NCBI GenBank assembly: GCA_025462865.1 | Contig: JAOAPI010000064.1 | Span: 1 to 52,986 of the forward strand | DNA length: 52,986 nucleotides | From: Candidatus Sulfotelmatobacter sp. | GTDB taxonomy: Bacteria; Acidobacteriota; Terriglobia; Terriglobales; Acidobacteriaceae | Direction: 5' to 3' | In this document: piece after piece, positions 43,329-51,650 of the stretch | Layout of the letters: each line of letters starts with the position of its first letter | How positions within the stretch are numbered: the stretch's first letter is position 1 | The notes under the pieces: model-generated | Database searches by the model: none | What the model saw: only the letters and a program-made list of their open reading frames with translations | What the model was told of the DNA's origin: nothing | Made by a program: the position numbers and the translations under genes

Positions 43329-43585
43329 CGTCAAAAACTCCGGCCTGCTTCACCTCCGCACTGTCTTCTTCCCACTACTACGGAGGCGCCTCATCGAAAG
43401 TTCCGTGGAGTACGTTCGTGCCGCTGATAACTTTCGATTACACACCTATGGACGAATCGTCCGCATTTCGGGTAGCAAGAAAGCACGGCGAATTAGTAAT
43501 CAAAAATATGGAACAGCAACCGTGTGTTCTGTTTCGAATCGAACGTGGGAAGTATTTTTCGAGCAAGCACGCACCGTGATTCCGA

Positions 43586-44119
43586 TCAACTCTTGCGCCT
43601 GTAATGTATCGGCCACTGGACCTGCCACGTTTTGCCACCATCTCGAGAAGCTTCCCAGCTCCAGTCCAATTCGTTCGCGGAAATATTTTTCCATACCATG
43701 CGCTGCAGCGTTTTTGTTCCATCTTTCCCGATGGCTTCGCGCTGCAGAATGAGCTGCCTATCTTTGAACTCTCCGACAAAATCGAGATAGCCGCCCTCGT
43801 TGTCGACCCACGTCTGTTTCCACTTGCCGGCTCGCGCGTCGAAGGTGGAAACGCTGGTTCCACGCAAGTGCTGATCTTGTGCAGAGAAATTCTCCTGCAC
43901 CACGCAGCCATCGAGTATGCGCTTGATGCTGTTCGAGCCGTGGCCAATTTCGCCGGACTTCTGTCCCTGCCATGTGAGGTCCCACTCGCCGATCCAGAAA
44001 TCAAATTGCCGCTGTTCGGCAATGCTGCACGGATTCGGCTTTGCCTGGGTGGTTGACTCTTGTGAGAGAAGAATCGAGGAAAAAAGCGACAGTAAAAGCA
44101 GACTCAAAAATCTATGCAT
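43586..44119 (-). CDS. secreted DUF1579-like protein
   Basis: A 177-residue protein starting at the ATG at 44119, which has GGGAGGG nearby; the frame extends upstream to 44209 without family signal. The signal peptide is about residues 1-20 (HRFLSLLLLSLFSSILLSQE). The mature part QFDFWIGEWDLTWQGQ, IKRILDGCVVQENFS, GTSVSTFDARAGKWKQTWVDNEGGYLDFVGEF and the final GGKTWQVQWPIHYRRK match lipocalin-like DUF1579 proteins, which may bind hydrophobic ligands. The molecular role is unknown. It lies downstream of the NTF2-like gene (start 44714) with 124 bases between, on the same strand. Confidence 0.78.
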   Translation of the reverse strand: MHRFLSLLLLSLFSSILLSQESTTQAKPNPCSIAEQRQFDFWIGEWDLTWQGQKSGEIGHGSNSIKRILDGCVVQENFSAQDQHLRGTSVSTFDARAGKWKQTWVDNEGGYLDFVGEFKDRQLILQREAIGKDGTKTLQRMVWKNISANELDWSWEASRDGGKTWQVQWPIHYRRKS

Positions 44120-44243
44120 GATGTCCCTCCCGCAGCTTCTGACGCTGCGGAAGGGAAAAGGTTTGACTTGCCACTGGCTGGACAGGTCCGTGAAGGAATC
44201 GTTGCGCACGAACTCTGATCACTTATAACGGCGGCCCGGTCGA

Positions 44244-44714
44244 CTACTGCAAAGGCGCAGAGACGTGTTCGTGGACGATCATCCACTTGCCGTCCTGACT
44301 TTCGAACACTACGGTCCAGCGGAAATTGCCCATCTCAACCTTGCCGGTTTTCGTTGTCATCTCCTCTTTCACCGTCGCGGTGGCCCAGACCAAATCTCCA
44401 TGGGGGTGAATCGCGGCGTCATCGTTCACAGTGAACTTCGCGCTCTTATAGCCAGAGAGGATTGCCTTCGATCCTTTTTCGTAATCTTCCCAGCTTCCAT
44501 ATTTCAAGGGAGCGATGTCGAAGAACGTATGTGGACCGCTGGCATAGTACTTGGCCACATTTGCGGGATCCAGCGTGGCCCAGCCATCCCAGATTTTCTG
44601 CAGGTAGGCTTTGTCGGGAGCGGCCGGGGCCGCGGATTTCTTAGACGCAGGCTTCGCGAGGCCAGATGTGATAAGAGCGAACAGACACAGCAGTGTGGTG
44701 GCAAGTCGCTTCAT
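44244..44714 (-). CDS. secreted NTF2-like (SnoaL/DUF4440) protein
   Basis: A 156-residue protein starting at the ATG at 44714, preceded by GGAGGGAC; the open frame runs on upstream to 45200, through the rplU promoter region, and is not coding there. The signal peptide is about residues 1-21 (KRLATTLLCLFALITSGLAKP). The NTF2-like fold is seen in YLQKIWDGWATLDPANVAKYY, WEDYEKGSKAILSGY and the final VVFESQDGKWMIVHEHVSAPL. Its ending is similar to that of the 36114-36593 protein. It shares the direction of the DUF1579-like gene. Confidence 0.82.
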   Translation of the reverse strand: MKRLATTLLCLFALITSGLAKPASKKSAAPAAPDKAYLQKIWDGWATLDPANVAKYYASGPHTFFDIAPLKYGSWEDYEKGSKAILSGYKSAKFTVNDDAAIHPHGDLVWATATVKEEMTTKTGKVEMGNFRWTVVFESQDGKWMIVHEHVSAPLQ

Positions 44715-44994
44715 CGTGTAGTCCCTCCGGATTCGGCGGAATTCTCGCACATGCCCCGCAATATTGCCAAGCGTGCATTGACCGATTTCCACAGCACACG
44801 CTAGAATGGTTGAGTTTGCCTGTACTTGCCGACCCGTTCTGGGGACGCCTGCCTTCGCTGCTGAAGCAGCGTTGCGCAAAACAAAGCAAGCAGGGTAGTT
44901 CAGCGGGAAGTTGATTAGCCCCAGGGTTGCGCCCGTGTGCGCGTGGTCGGCTTTTGGTGAGCTGATTTCAATACATTTTGATGGAGGCAGACGT

Positions 44995-45492
44995 ATGTAC
45001 GCGGTCATCCGCGCCGGTGGAAAGCAGTTCCGGGTGGCGCCCGGCGATGTGATTCGAGTAGAAAAGCTTGCGACAGGCACCGATGGGCGCGTGGACTTCC
45101 CCGAGATTTTAGCGGTGTCTGGAGGCGAGGGAAAGATCGGCAAACCGGAGTCGGAGGCCAGCGTGGTCGGAGAAGTAGTCGAAGAAGGCCGCAGCCCCAA
45201 GATCCTGGTCTTCCACTACAAACGCAAGAAGCAATACAAGAAGCTGCGCGGACACCGGCAGTCCTACACTGCGGTGCGGATCACCGAGATCAATTTCGAC
45301 GGCCAGAGTTTCAAGGCGCCGGAGCTGGCCAAGAAGCAGCCCAAGCCAAAGAAAGTCGCGGCGGAAGAGCACGAGACGGAACATGAGGCTGAGCACAAGA
45401 CTGCGAAATCTCACGCCAAGAAGGGGCACGCAAAGAAAAAAGCTGCGCCTAAAAAATCCGTCAAGAAATCGTCAACCAAGAAAAAGAAGTAA
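44995..45492 (+). CDS. rplU: 50S ribosomal protein L21 with a Lys/His/Glu-rich tail
   Basis: A 165-residue protein starting at the ATG at 44995 (MYAVIRAGGKQFRV), preceded by GGAGG. The first 105 residues are canonical L21 (GEVVEEGRSPKILVFHYKRKKQYKKLRGHRQSYTAVRI). The remaining 60 are an unusual low-complexity extension, first Glu/His-rich (EEHETEHEAEHKTAKSHAKK) and then Lys-rich (PKKSVKKSSTKKKK). L21 is a 50S protein that contacts 23S rRNA and helps form the exit side of the subunit. It is followed 34 bases later by rpmA, the usual operon partner. Confidence 0.97.
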   Translation: MYAVIRAGGKQFRVAPGDVIRVEKLATGTDGRVDFPEILAVSGGEGKIGKPESEASVVGEVVEEGRSPKILVFHYKRKKQYKKLRGHRQSYTAVRITEINFDGQSFKAPELAKKQPKPKKVAAEEHETEHEAEHKTAKSHAKKGHAKKKAAPKKSVKKSSTKKKK

Positions 45493-45526
45493 CGAAATCT
45501 GAAAATCGAGAACTGAGAGTTAATCG

Positions 45527-45793
45527 ATGGCACATAAAAAGGGACAAGGCACTTCAAGGAACGGCCGCGACTCAAACGCGCAGCGGCTGGGCTTCAAGGC
45601 ATTCGGCGGGCAGATCGTGCCCGGCGGCACCATCATCGTGCGGCAGCGCGGAACGCGCGTGAAACCAGGGCTGAACGTTGGTCGCGGCAAGGACGATACT
45701 TTGTTTGCCAAGATCACGGGCCGCATCAAGTTCCTGAACAAGGGCTCGATGGGCAAGTTCGTAATGGTCGAGCCAATGGAGATGGTGGAGTAG
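45527..45793 (+). CDS. rpmA: 50S ribosomal protein L27
   Basis: An 88-residue protein of the usual length. It starts [29 protein letters not shown], the conserved N-terminus of L27, and continues [32 protein letters not shown]27 reaches the peptidyl-transferase centre through its flexible N-terminus. There is no cleaved N-terminal leader of the Firmicutes type. It follows rplU by 34 bases and precedes a terminator and obgE. Confidence 0.98.
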   Translation: MAHKKGQGTSRNGRDSNAQRLGFKAFGGQIVPGGTIIVRQRGTRVKPGLNVGRGKDDTLFAKITGRIKFLNKGSMGKFVMVEPMEMVE

Positions 45794-45860
45794 TTCGCGT
45801 TCGACTGCCTGAACTGTAGCGCGTGTTAACGGCCGCGGCGAGCTGTGCGACGCGGCTTCA

Positions 45861-45893
45861 GCCTCGCCTTCTGGACGAGGCTTTTGTTTTTTT
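45861..45893 (+). terminator. intrinsic terminator between rpmA and obgE
   Basis: GCCTCG (45861-45866) pairs with CGAGGC (45876-45881) around CCTTCTGGA, then TTTTG and seven T. It lies 68 bases after the rpmA stop and 26 bases before the obgE ATG, so rplU-rpmA can be transcribed apart from obgE, or read through it in part. Confidence 0.8.
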
Positions 45894-45918
45894 ACACAAG
45901 CATGAGTTAAGCACCGCC

Positions 45919-46974
45919 ATGTTTATAGACGAGGCAAAAATTCGAGTCAAAGCCGGCGACGGCGGCAACGGTTGCATGGCTTTTCGTCGGGAGAAGTACG
46001 TCCCGCGCGGCGGTCCATCGGGAGGCGACGGCGGCAAGGGCGGAGACGTGATCATGGAATCCAGCGAGCGCCACAACACGCTCGTGCACTTCCGCTTCAA
46101 TCCCGAATACAAAGCGGAGCGCGGACGCCATGGCGAAGGCTCGAACAAAAGCGGCAGGGAAGGTATCGACATTATCCTCAAGGTTCCGGTCGGAACGATT
46201 GTGTACGACGAAGAGACCGGTGAGAAAGTGTTCGACTTCTCCGCCCCTGATCAAAGCATGGTGATTGCCCGTGGTGGACGCGGCGGCCGCGGCAACGCGC
46301 GCTTCGCTACTTCAGTACATCAAGCTCCGCGCGAGCATGAACCCGGACGCCCGGGCGAAGAGCACAACTACCGGCTCGAACTCAAGTTGCTCGCCGATGT
46401 GGGCCTCGTGGGCTATCCGAACGTTGGCAAGTCTACGCTGATTTCGCGAATCTCAGCCGCCCGGCCAAAAATTGCGGATTATCCCTTCACTACGTTGGAG
46501 CCCAATCTCGGAGTGGTTGCAGTCGGCGATCCTAATAACGAAATCAGTTTTGTAGTAGCTGACATTCCGGGATTGATCGAGGGCGCCCATACCGGCTCCG
46601 GACTGGGCACTCAGTTCCTGCGGCACATCGAGCGCACGCGTCTACTGGTTCATCTCGCCGATGTTTCGGACTCCAGCGGTCGCGCTGACATCGTCAAGGA
46701 CGTGGAAGTGATTCTCGGCGAACTGGAAAGCTTCGGCGCTCATCTGGAAGACAAACCGACCATCATGGTCGCGTCGAAAATTGATGTCGCGAACAAAGAC
46801 AAAGTGGCGGCGCTGAAGCGTTACTGCAAGAAACACAAGTTGAAGCTCTACGAGATTTCGGCAGTGACCGGCAAAGGTATCGACGAATTAAAGTACGCGA
46901 TGGCCAAGGAAGTGAATACTGTTCGCGAGCGTGCTCTGGAACAGGCCGAAGCCAGCAACCCTCAAAGCGCCTAG
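45919..46974 (+). CDS. obgE: GTPase ObgE/CgtA (50S assembly and stress)
   Basis: A 351-residue protein starting at the ATG at 45919 ([19 protein letters not shown]). The Gly-rich Obg fold (1-158) contains [21 protein letters not shown] and [11 protein letters not shown]. The GTPase domain (159-335) has G1 [11 protein letters not shown]2 [14 protein letters not shown]3 [16 protein letters not shown] and G4 ASKID. There is no C-terminal OCT domain. Obg GTPases act in 50S ribosome assembly and stress response. Its stop is one base from the stop of the convergent hybrid kinase gene. Confidence 0.97.
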   Translation: MFIDEAKIRVKAGDGGNGCMAFRREKYVPRGGPSGGDGGKGGDVIMESSERHNTLVHFRFNPEYKAERGRHGEGSNKSGREGIDIILKVPVGTIVYDEETGEKVFDFSAPDQSMVIARGGRGGRGNARFATSVHQAPREHEPGRPGEEHNYRLELKLLADVGLVGYPNVGKSTLISRISAARPKIADYPFTTLEPNLGVVAVGDPNNEISFVVADIPGLIEGAHTGSGLGTQFLRHIERTRLLVHLADVSDSSGRADIVKDVEVILGELESFGAHLEDKPTIMVASKIDVANKDKVAALKRYCKKHKLKLYEISAVTGKGIDELKYAMAKEVNTVRERALEQAEASNPQSA

Positions 46975-46975
46975 T

Positions 46976-49234
46976 TTATGCCCGCGGCAAGTTGGTTCCG
47001 TGCTGGAACCGGTATTGCAAAATCTTCGCAGCCAGAGCCGGCGGCATTTCTTCTCCTGCGGTTTCGACGGTGCGAACGATTTCCCCGCGACAAACCACCT
47101 CTGTTTGAGAAAGTCCTGCAATTTCTGGTGGCAATACCAGATTGATTTCTAAAATCACGTTCGGCTGTAGGATATCCTCCGCCTGGAACAGCAATCCCGA
47201 GCGGCTTATATTTCGAGTTTGGCCATCGTGCCAGTCTTCTTCATCCAGTCGGCGGTACTTCAAGGGCAGTTGTAGTTGAAAGCGTTGCGCGCGCGACAGC
47301 GGCAATTGTCGCAGCGCTGGCGCCTCAATGTGAGCGGTCTTGATCGGCATGGCAACCTCCCCAGGCGTGGAATCCAGCACCTCGCGAACTCGATTCTTGA
47401 GGTCGCGAAGGGTAAATGGCTTTTGGAGCAGGCGTATACCCGCGTCCAGCGTGCCATTGCGCCCGATTACATTTTCCGTGTAGCCGGACATGTAGAGCAC
47501 TTTGGTGTTGGGACGAATTTCTACAATTCGTTGCGCAAGTTCGCGGCCGTTCATGCCGGGCATGATCACGTCCGTAAGCAGAAGGTGAATTGTTCCCTCG
47601 TGGGCCACCGCGATCTGCATGGCCACCGCCCCATCCGCCGCTTCGATCACGCGGTAACCTTGCTTCTCCAGATATTGTCGAGCGAGATAGCGCAGGTTGG
47701 GCTCATCCTCGACCACCAGGATGGTTTCTGTTCCCGGCACGGTTTTCGGGTCTGCCACAACTGCAACTTGTGCCTGGCTCTCAGTGGTGTCTGCGACGCG
47801 CGGTAGGTAGATCTTGAATGTCGTCCCCTTGTCGGGCTCGCTGTGCACCCAGATGTACCCGCCGCTCTGCTTCACGATGCCGTAAACAGTGGAAAGCCCG
47901 AGGCCGGTTCCTTTTGTTCCCTTGGTGGTAAAGAAAGGCTCGAAGATGTGGGACTGGGTTTCCGAATCCATACCGGCGCCGGTATCGCTGATGGCCAGCG
48001 TCACGTAATTTCCCGGCTTGAGCGGCGCGTGAAAGCGCGCGTAATCTTTGTCAAGCGACACGTTGGAAGTTTCGATAGTCAACTTCCCTCCCGAGGGCAT
48101 CGCATCCCGGGCGTTGACGGCAAGATTCATGATGACCTGCTCAATTTGTCCGGAGTCAGCTCGCACTGCTCCCAGGTCTGCTGCGGGAACCATCACCAGA
48201 TCGATGTCCTCGCCGATCATGCGTGTGAGCATCTTCAGGTTCTCGGTGACTACGCCATTCAGGTCGAGAATTTTTGGAGCGAGCATTTGCTTCCGGCTGA
48301 AGGCGAGCAACTGCCTCGTAAGCGATGATGCGCGAGCGGCTGCATTTGAAATCTCCTGCGCGGGAGCGCGTAGCGTGGGTTCAGGGCCAAGGCGTTCGAG
48401 CAGGAACTCCGAATAGCCGGAAATCACCATGAGAAGATTATTGAAGTCGTGCGCGATGCCGCCGGCAAGCCGGCCCACGGCTTCCATTTTTTGAGACTGC
48501 AGGAGTTGCTGCTGCAAGGCGCGCTGCTCGGTCACGTCTTCGGCAAACAGTTCGAAGGTCTTCTCTTTACTGCCGTTCGAGACAGCCCGACCTGAAACGC
48601 GAATGACCGCTGCTCGGCCGTCTTTGCGCATCCATTCGACGATGAGTCCATGGAAAGGGGCTGTCGCGCGCAGGTGATCGGCCAGTTCAAACCATTGCTG
48701 CGTGTCGGAGTAGAGTCCGCCCAGGTGCTTCCCCACCAACTCGTCCGCAGAAGAATATCCGAGCATCGCGAGCAGCGCCGGATTAACGACCAGCAGTTGT
48801 CCCGCGGAGTCGCAGCGGCAAATTCCATAGGGAGCGTGAGTCACCAGGGAGCGGAAATTCTTTTCGGAGCGCCGTAACCCTTCTTGAGCCGCACGGAGGG
48901 CGGCATTGAACCAGCAGATCAGAGCCGCAAGCACCACGAACAGCGCCAATCGCAGCATCGTCGACCGGAATTGCGCTGGAGTTTGCTCCGCCGAAAAGGA
49001 GAAATAGGCGCTTACCGTGAGTGCGAAGGAAGTGGCTACCAATCCCGGCTTCCAGCCGCCGTACCATGCGCTTACCATCACCGCGACGGCGAATACAGCC
49101 AGGCGACTTTCGGCAATGTTGGGAAGCAGCAGCGCAGGAATCAGCGCCAGGGTCGTACTGAGCACCGCAACTCCATAGCGCAAAATGGGCGCACGGGCAG
49201 GTTGGATGCGGAGTAGGGGGAGGGTTACTCGCAT
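46976..49234 (-). CDS. hybrid sensor histidine kinase with PAS, receiver and C-terminal PilZ
   Basis: A 752-residue protein. Three to four membrane helices at about 21-110 resemble a DUF4118/MASE-like sensor. They precede a PAS domain (about 123-235), HisKA with His262 (GGIAHDFNNLL), an HATPase domain (DTGAGMDSETQSHIFEPFF, then GLGLSTVYGIVKQSGG), a receiver (505-620, phosphoacceptor Asp555 in LLLTDVIMPGMNG, then KPFTLRDL), and a C-terminal PilZ-like domain (about 649-745) with RxxxR-type start and TRNISRSGLLF. PilZ binds cyclic di-GMP, so phosphorelay and c-di-GMP may meet in one protein; the cyclic-di-GMP arginines are partly conserved only. Confidence 0.87.
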   Translation of the reverse strand: MRVTLPLLRIQPARAPILRYGVAVLSTTLALIPALLLPNIAESRLAVFAVAVMVSAWYGGWKPGLVATSFALTVSAYFSFSAEQTPAQFRSTMLRLALFVVLAALICWFNAALRAAQEGLRRSEKNFRSLVTHAPYGICRCDSAGQLLVVNPALLAMLGYSSADELVGKHLGGLYSDTQQWFELADHLRATAPFHGLIVEWMRKDGRAAVIRVSGRAVSNGSKEKTFELFAEDVTEQRALQQQLLQSQKMEAVGRLAGGIAHDFNNLLMVISGYSEFLLERLGPEPTLRAPAQEISNAAARASSLTRQLLAFSRKQMLAPKILDLNGVVTENLKMLTRMIGEDIDLVMVPAADLGAVRADSGQIEQVIMNLAVNARDAMPSGGKLTIETSNVSLDKDYARFHAPLKPGNYVTLAISDTGAGMDSETQSHIFEPFFTTKGTKGTGLGLSTVYGIVKQSGGYIWVHSEPDKGTTFKIYLPRVADTTESQAQVAVVADPKTVPGTETILVVEDEPNLRYLARQYLEKQGYRVIEAADGAVAMQIAVAHEGTIHLLLTDVIMPGMNGRELAQRIVEIRPNTKVLYMSGYTENVIGRNGTLDAGIRLLQKPFTLRDLKNRVREVLDSTPGEVAMPIKTAHIEAPALRQLPLSRAQRFQLQLPLKYRRLDEEDWHDGQTRNISRSGLLFQAEDILQPNVILEINLVLPPEIAGLSQTEVVCRGEIVRTVETAGEEMPPALAAKILQYRFQHGTNLPRA

Positions 49235-49473
49235 ATGAGGGTCATACTAATTCCGGTTTCAAAAACGCGCGAGATTACAGGAGTGCATTCCAGATTCGCG
49301 GGACAAAATAGGTTGCTGGACACTTGTCTCCGGTCCGAAGGGACATCGTCACGATGTTCCTTTGGCCAATGCCCCAGCTCTTTCTTTTGACCAGGCAAGT
49401 GGAATCTCGACCACCAATTTCACGAAATGTTGAGCTTGCCAAGCGAGGCCGCGAACGGTGACACTAAACGCGA

Positions 49474-50172
49474 ATGAATATCGGCCTTTTTGGCGGCACG
49501 TTTGACCCGATCCATCGCGGGCATCTCGCGCTGGCACGCGCCGCGCGGGAGCGCTGCAAGCTTTCCCGAATCTTCTTCGTGACTGCCAACATTCCACCGC
49601 ACAAGCAGGCGCAGCCGCTGTCCGCATTCGCCCATCGTCATGCCATGACTGCTCTCGCAACCGCTGAGGAAAAAGATTTCGTGCCATCACTTCTGGAAGC
49701 GCCGGAAGATTGGCAGTCGCGCAAAGAAATGATGAGGGCGGCAAAGCCGAACTTTACTATCGATACAGTCAAACATCTCAAGCAGACGCTCAAGAAAGCC
49801 GATAGCCTTTTCCTGCTGATTGGCATCGACGCGTTCGCAGATATTGCCAAGTGGCGCCAGGCCGAGGCGCTGTTTCACGAGTGTGAGTTTGTGGTTGCCA
49901 GCAGACCGGGATTTTCTCTCGCCGATATCGCCAATGCGCTACCCGCAAGTTTGCGGCCGCGTCAAGAAGTGACACATCCGTTTCGTAAGCAAGCGGCTAC
50001 CGGGGACTTAGTTCTCAGCGGCGTTACTATCCATTTGCTCGACAAGGTGTATCAGCCCATCTCATCGACCGCGATTCGCGAGGCCGTCTCTGCCGGAAAG
50101 CCTCTTGCTCGTTTTGTCGAGCCAGCCGTTGCCGACTACATCAAGAAGATGGGACTGTACAAGGGTCGTTAG
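49474..50172 (+). CDS. nadD: nicotinate-nucleotide adenylyltransferase
   Basis: A 232-residue enzyme starting MNIGLFGGTFDPIHRGHL, the nucleotidyltransferase Rossmann motif with its HxGH (HRGH). The second fingerprint is QPISSTAIREAVSAG near 200-214. It turns nicotinate mononucleotide and ATP into deamido-NAD in NAD synthesis. An insertion of about 20 residues (SLLEAPEDWQSRKEMMRAAKP, about 70-91) lies between the strands but is common among NadD forms. rsfS follows, as in many bacteria. The end of the gene belongs to an inverted repeat (50164-50181). Confidence 0.95.
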   Translation: MNIGLFGGTFDPIHRGHLALARAARERCKLSRIFFVTANIPPHKQAQPLSAFAHRHAMTALATAEEKDFVPSLLEAPEDWQSRKEMMRAAKPNFTIDTVKHLKQTLKKADSLFLLIGIDAFADIAKWRQAEALFHECEFVVASRPGFSLADIANALPASLRPRQEVTHPFRKQAATGDLVLSGVTIHLLDKVYQPISSTAIREAVSAGKPLARFVEPAVADYIKKMGLYKGR

Positions 50173-50291
50173 TCGCTGGTCGTTCGCAAGAAACTTATCG
50201 CAGCAACTTTCATTTCAGCCTCGCGAAGAAGAACCCCAGCATATTCGTTTACAATGAGAACCGCGGGGCTAAAGACCACCGACTAACGACC
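50164..50291. repeat. 18-base inverted repeat around the nadD-rsfS gap
   Basis: GGTCGTTAGTCGCTGGTC (50164-50181) pairs with GACCACCGACTAACGACC (50274-50291) at 17 of 18 positions. The left arm includes the nadD stop codon; the right arm ends 18 bases before the rsfS ATG. About 92 bases separate the arms. It may be an mRNA stem that couples or separates the two genes, or a pair of a common repeat in opposite directions. Confidence 0.55.
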
Positions 50292-50308
50292 AACAACCGA
50301 CTCTCTGC

Positions 50309-50773
50309 ATGAAAAAAAATGAACTGAAGCAGCAAGTATCGGCAGCCATTCAGGCCTGCCTCGACAAAAAAGCTGAAGAGATTTCCATTCTGGAGATGGA
50401 AAAGGGCTCGGGCGCATTCACCGACTATTTCGTATTATGCAGCGGCACAAATCCGCGGCAGGTGCAGGCTATCGCGGACGAAGTGGAACTTCGCTTGAAG
50501 GGCGCGGACGTGCGCCCGGCACACGTCGAGGGCTACAGGCAGGGAGAATGGATTCTGGTCGACTATGTTGACTTCGTGGTGCACGTTTTTTCGGAGAAAG
50601 CACGCAAGTTTTACGATCTGGAACGCCTATGGAAGACCGCCAAACGCCTCGAACCTTCGGAATTGACTGCAAAGGCCAAGACAAAGACGAAGACCAAAAC
50701 GAAGACGCAATCCAGGAGTAAGACAGCGCTCCGAAAGCCTGTTGCGACAGTTCCCCATCGCAAAAGAGCGTAG
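50309..50773 (+). CDS. rsfS: ribosome silencing factor RsfS with a KT-repeat tail
   Basis: A 154-residue protein. The RsfS/Iojap fold fills residues 1-112: ISILEMEKGSGAFTDYFVLCSGTNPRQVQAIADEV, EGYRQGEWILVDYVDFVVHVFSEKARKFYDLERLW. It binds ribosomal protein L14 and blocks 30S joining under starvation. The C-terminal 40 residues are unusual: a KTKTKTKTKT run (codons AAG/AAA and ACG/ACC alternate) and Arg/Ser/Lys-rich residues, absent from most family members. It follows nadD after 136 bases; the order nadD-rsfS-rlmH is common. Confidence 0.95.
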   Translation: MKKNELKQQVSAAIQACLDKKAEEISILEMEKGSGAFTDYFVLCSGTNPRQVQAIADEVELRLKGADVRPAHVEGYRQGEWILVDYVDFVVHVFSEKARKFYDLERLWKTAKRLEPSELTAKAKTKTKTKTKTQSRSKTALRKPVATVPHRKRA

Positions 50774-50800
50774 TCGCTTCGCTTCGGAATTTTTGTTCGC

Positions 50801-51640
50801 ATGACAACTCCGTCCAAAGAAGAGCCGAGTTGGGGCAGTTCTTATCGGCTCGTCGCCTCCGAAAAATGGAAGGCTAAATCCGCGGCGATGGGCAAGGCTG
50901 TTACCGAGGCGCTCGTGCAATATGCGCAGCCACGGTCTGGCATGCGGGTTCTTGACCTGGCCACCGGTACCGGCGAGCCCGCGATTAGCATCGCGATGAT
51001 CGTAGGCGCGCAGGGACAGGTTACAGCTCTTGATCTGAGCGCCGATCTTCTTGAGATCGCCAAGGGAAGAGCGCAAGAGCGCGGTCTGAGGAATTTTTTC
51101 ACGCGTCAAGCCGACGCCCACGCGCTGCCTTTTGCCGACAGCAGTTTTGATCTCGCCACTTCCCGCTTTGGCATAATGTTTTTCCGTGATCCTTGCCAGG
51201 CTCTCGGAGAACTGCGTCGAGTTCTAAGAGATAAATCACGAGCATGTTTTCTAGCCTGGGGCTCGTTCGACCAGCCTTATTGGCAAACCACGATAGGCGT
51301 GGCCCACAGACATGTGGGTGGCTCGCTGTTGGAGCCTGGTGGGCCCGATCCGTTTCGCTTCGCGACGTCGGGAAGCCTTTCTGCAGTTTTAAGTGATGCT
51401 GGCTTTCGCGAAGTGCACGAAGAAACAAAAAACCTTTCTTGGACGTGGCCGGGAACACCGCAAGAAGTTTGGGAGCAGGTCCGAGCTGTATCCGTGCCGT
51501 TCCGTCCCATGCTGGATCGGGTTCCCGCGAATCTCTGGCCTCAGATTGATGCGGAAGTGCTCGCGGCCATCGGCCAATATGTTCAAGGGGAGAGCATCGC
51601 GTTCGGGGCGTCGGTGGTGTTGGCGTCCGGAAGGAAGTGA
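50801..51640 (+). CDS. class I SAM-dependent methyltransferase (UbiE-like)
   Basis: A 279-residue enzyme. Motif I is VLDLATGTGEPAISIAM (about 49-65), motif II TALDLSADLLEIAKGRAQERG (about 74-94), and motif IV FDLATSRFGIMFFRD (about 120-135). This is the SAM-binding fold of the UbiE/MenG/Methyltransf_11 family, but the C-terminal half (HRHVGGSLLEPGGPDPFRF ...) is not specifically UbiE. The substrate is unknown; a quinone or small molecule is likely. It sits between rsfS and rlmH, 27 bases after one and ten before the other, so it is probably in their operon, which is not usual. Confidence 0.83.
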   Translation: MTTPSKEEPSWGSSYRLVASEKWKAKSAAMGKAVTEALVQYAQPRSGMRVLDLATGTGEPAISIAMIVGAQGQVTALDLSADLLEIAKGRAQERGLRNFFTRQADAHALPFADSSFDLATSRFGIMFFRDPCQALGELRRVLRDKSRACFLAWGSFDQPYWQTTIGVAHRHVGGSLLEPGGPDPFRFATSGSLSAVLSDAGFREVHEETKNLSWTWPGTPQEVWEQVRAVSVPFRPMLDRVPANLWPQIDAEVLAAIGQYVQGESIAFGASVVLASGRK

Positions 51641-51650
51641 AGATTCTGCC

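Larger units (their letters stand above)
43103..43585. other. 483-base gap containing a candidate structured RNA
   Basis: No convincing protein gene. It carries a promoter candidate (43184-43211) and the proposed RNA (43218-43328). The remaining bases up to 43585 hold nothing I recognise; the short plus-strand reading frames in it have odd composition and no ribosome-binding site. Confidence 0.55.

Noticed and set aside
43131..43427. Plus-strand frames of up to 98 codons in the gap 43103-43585
   Set aside because: They overlap the candidate structured RNA, lack ribosome-binding sites and have atypical composition.
44717..45200. 160-codon upstream extension of the NTF2-like gene (44244-44714)
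   Set aside because: The extra residues come from the opposite strand of the rplU start and leader region and lack signal or domain features; the ATG at 44714 has GGAGGGAC and begins a signal peptide.
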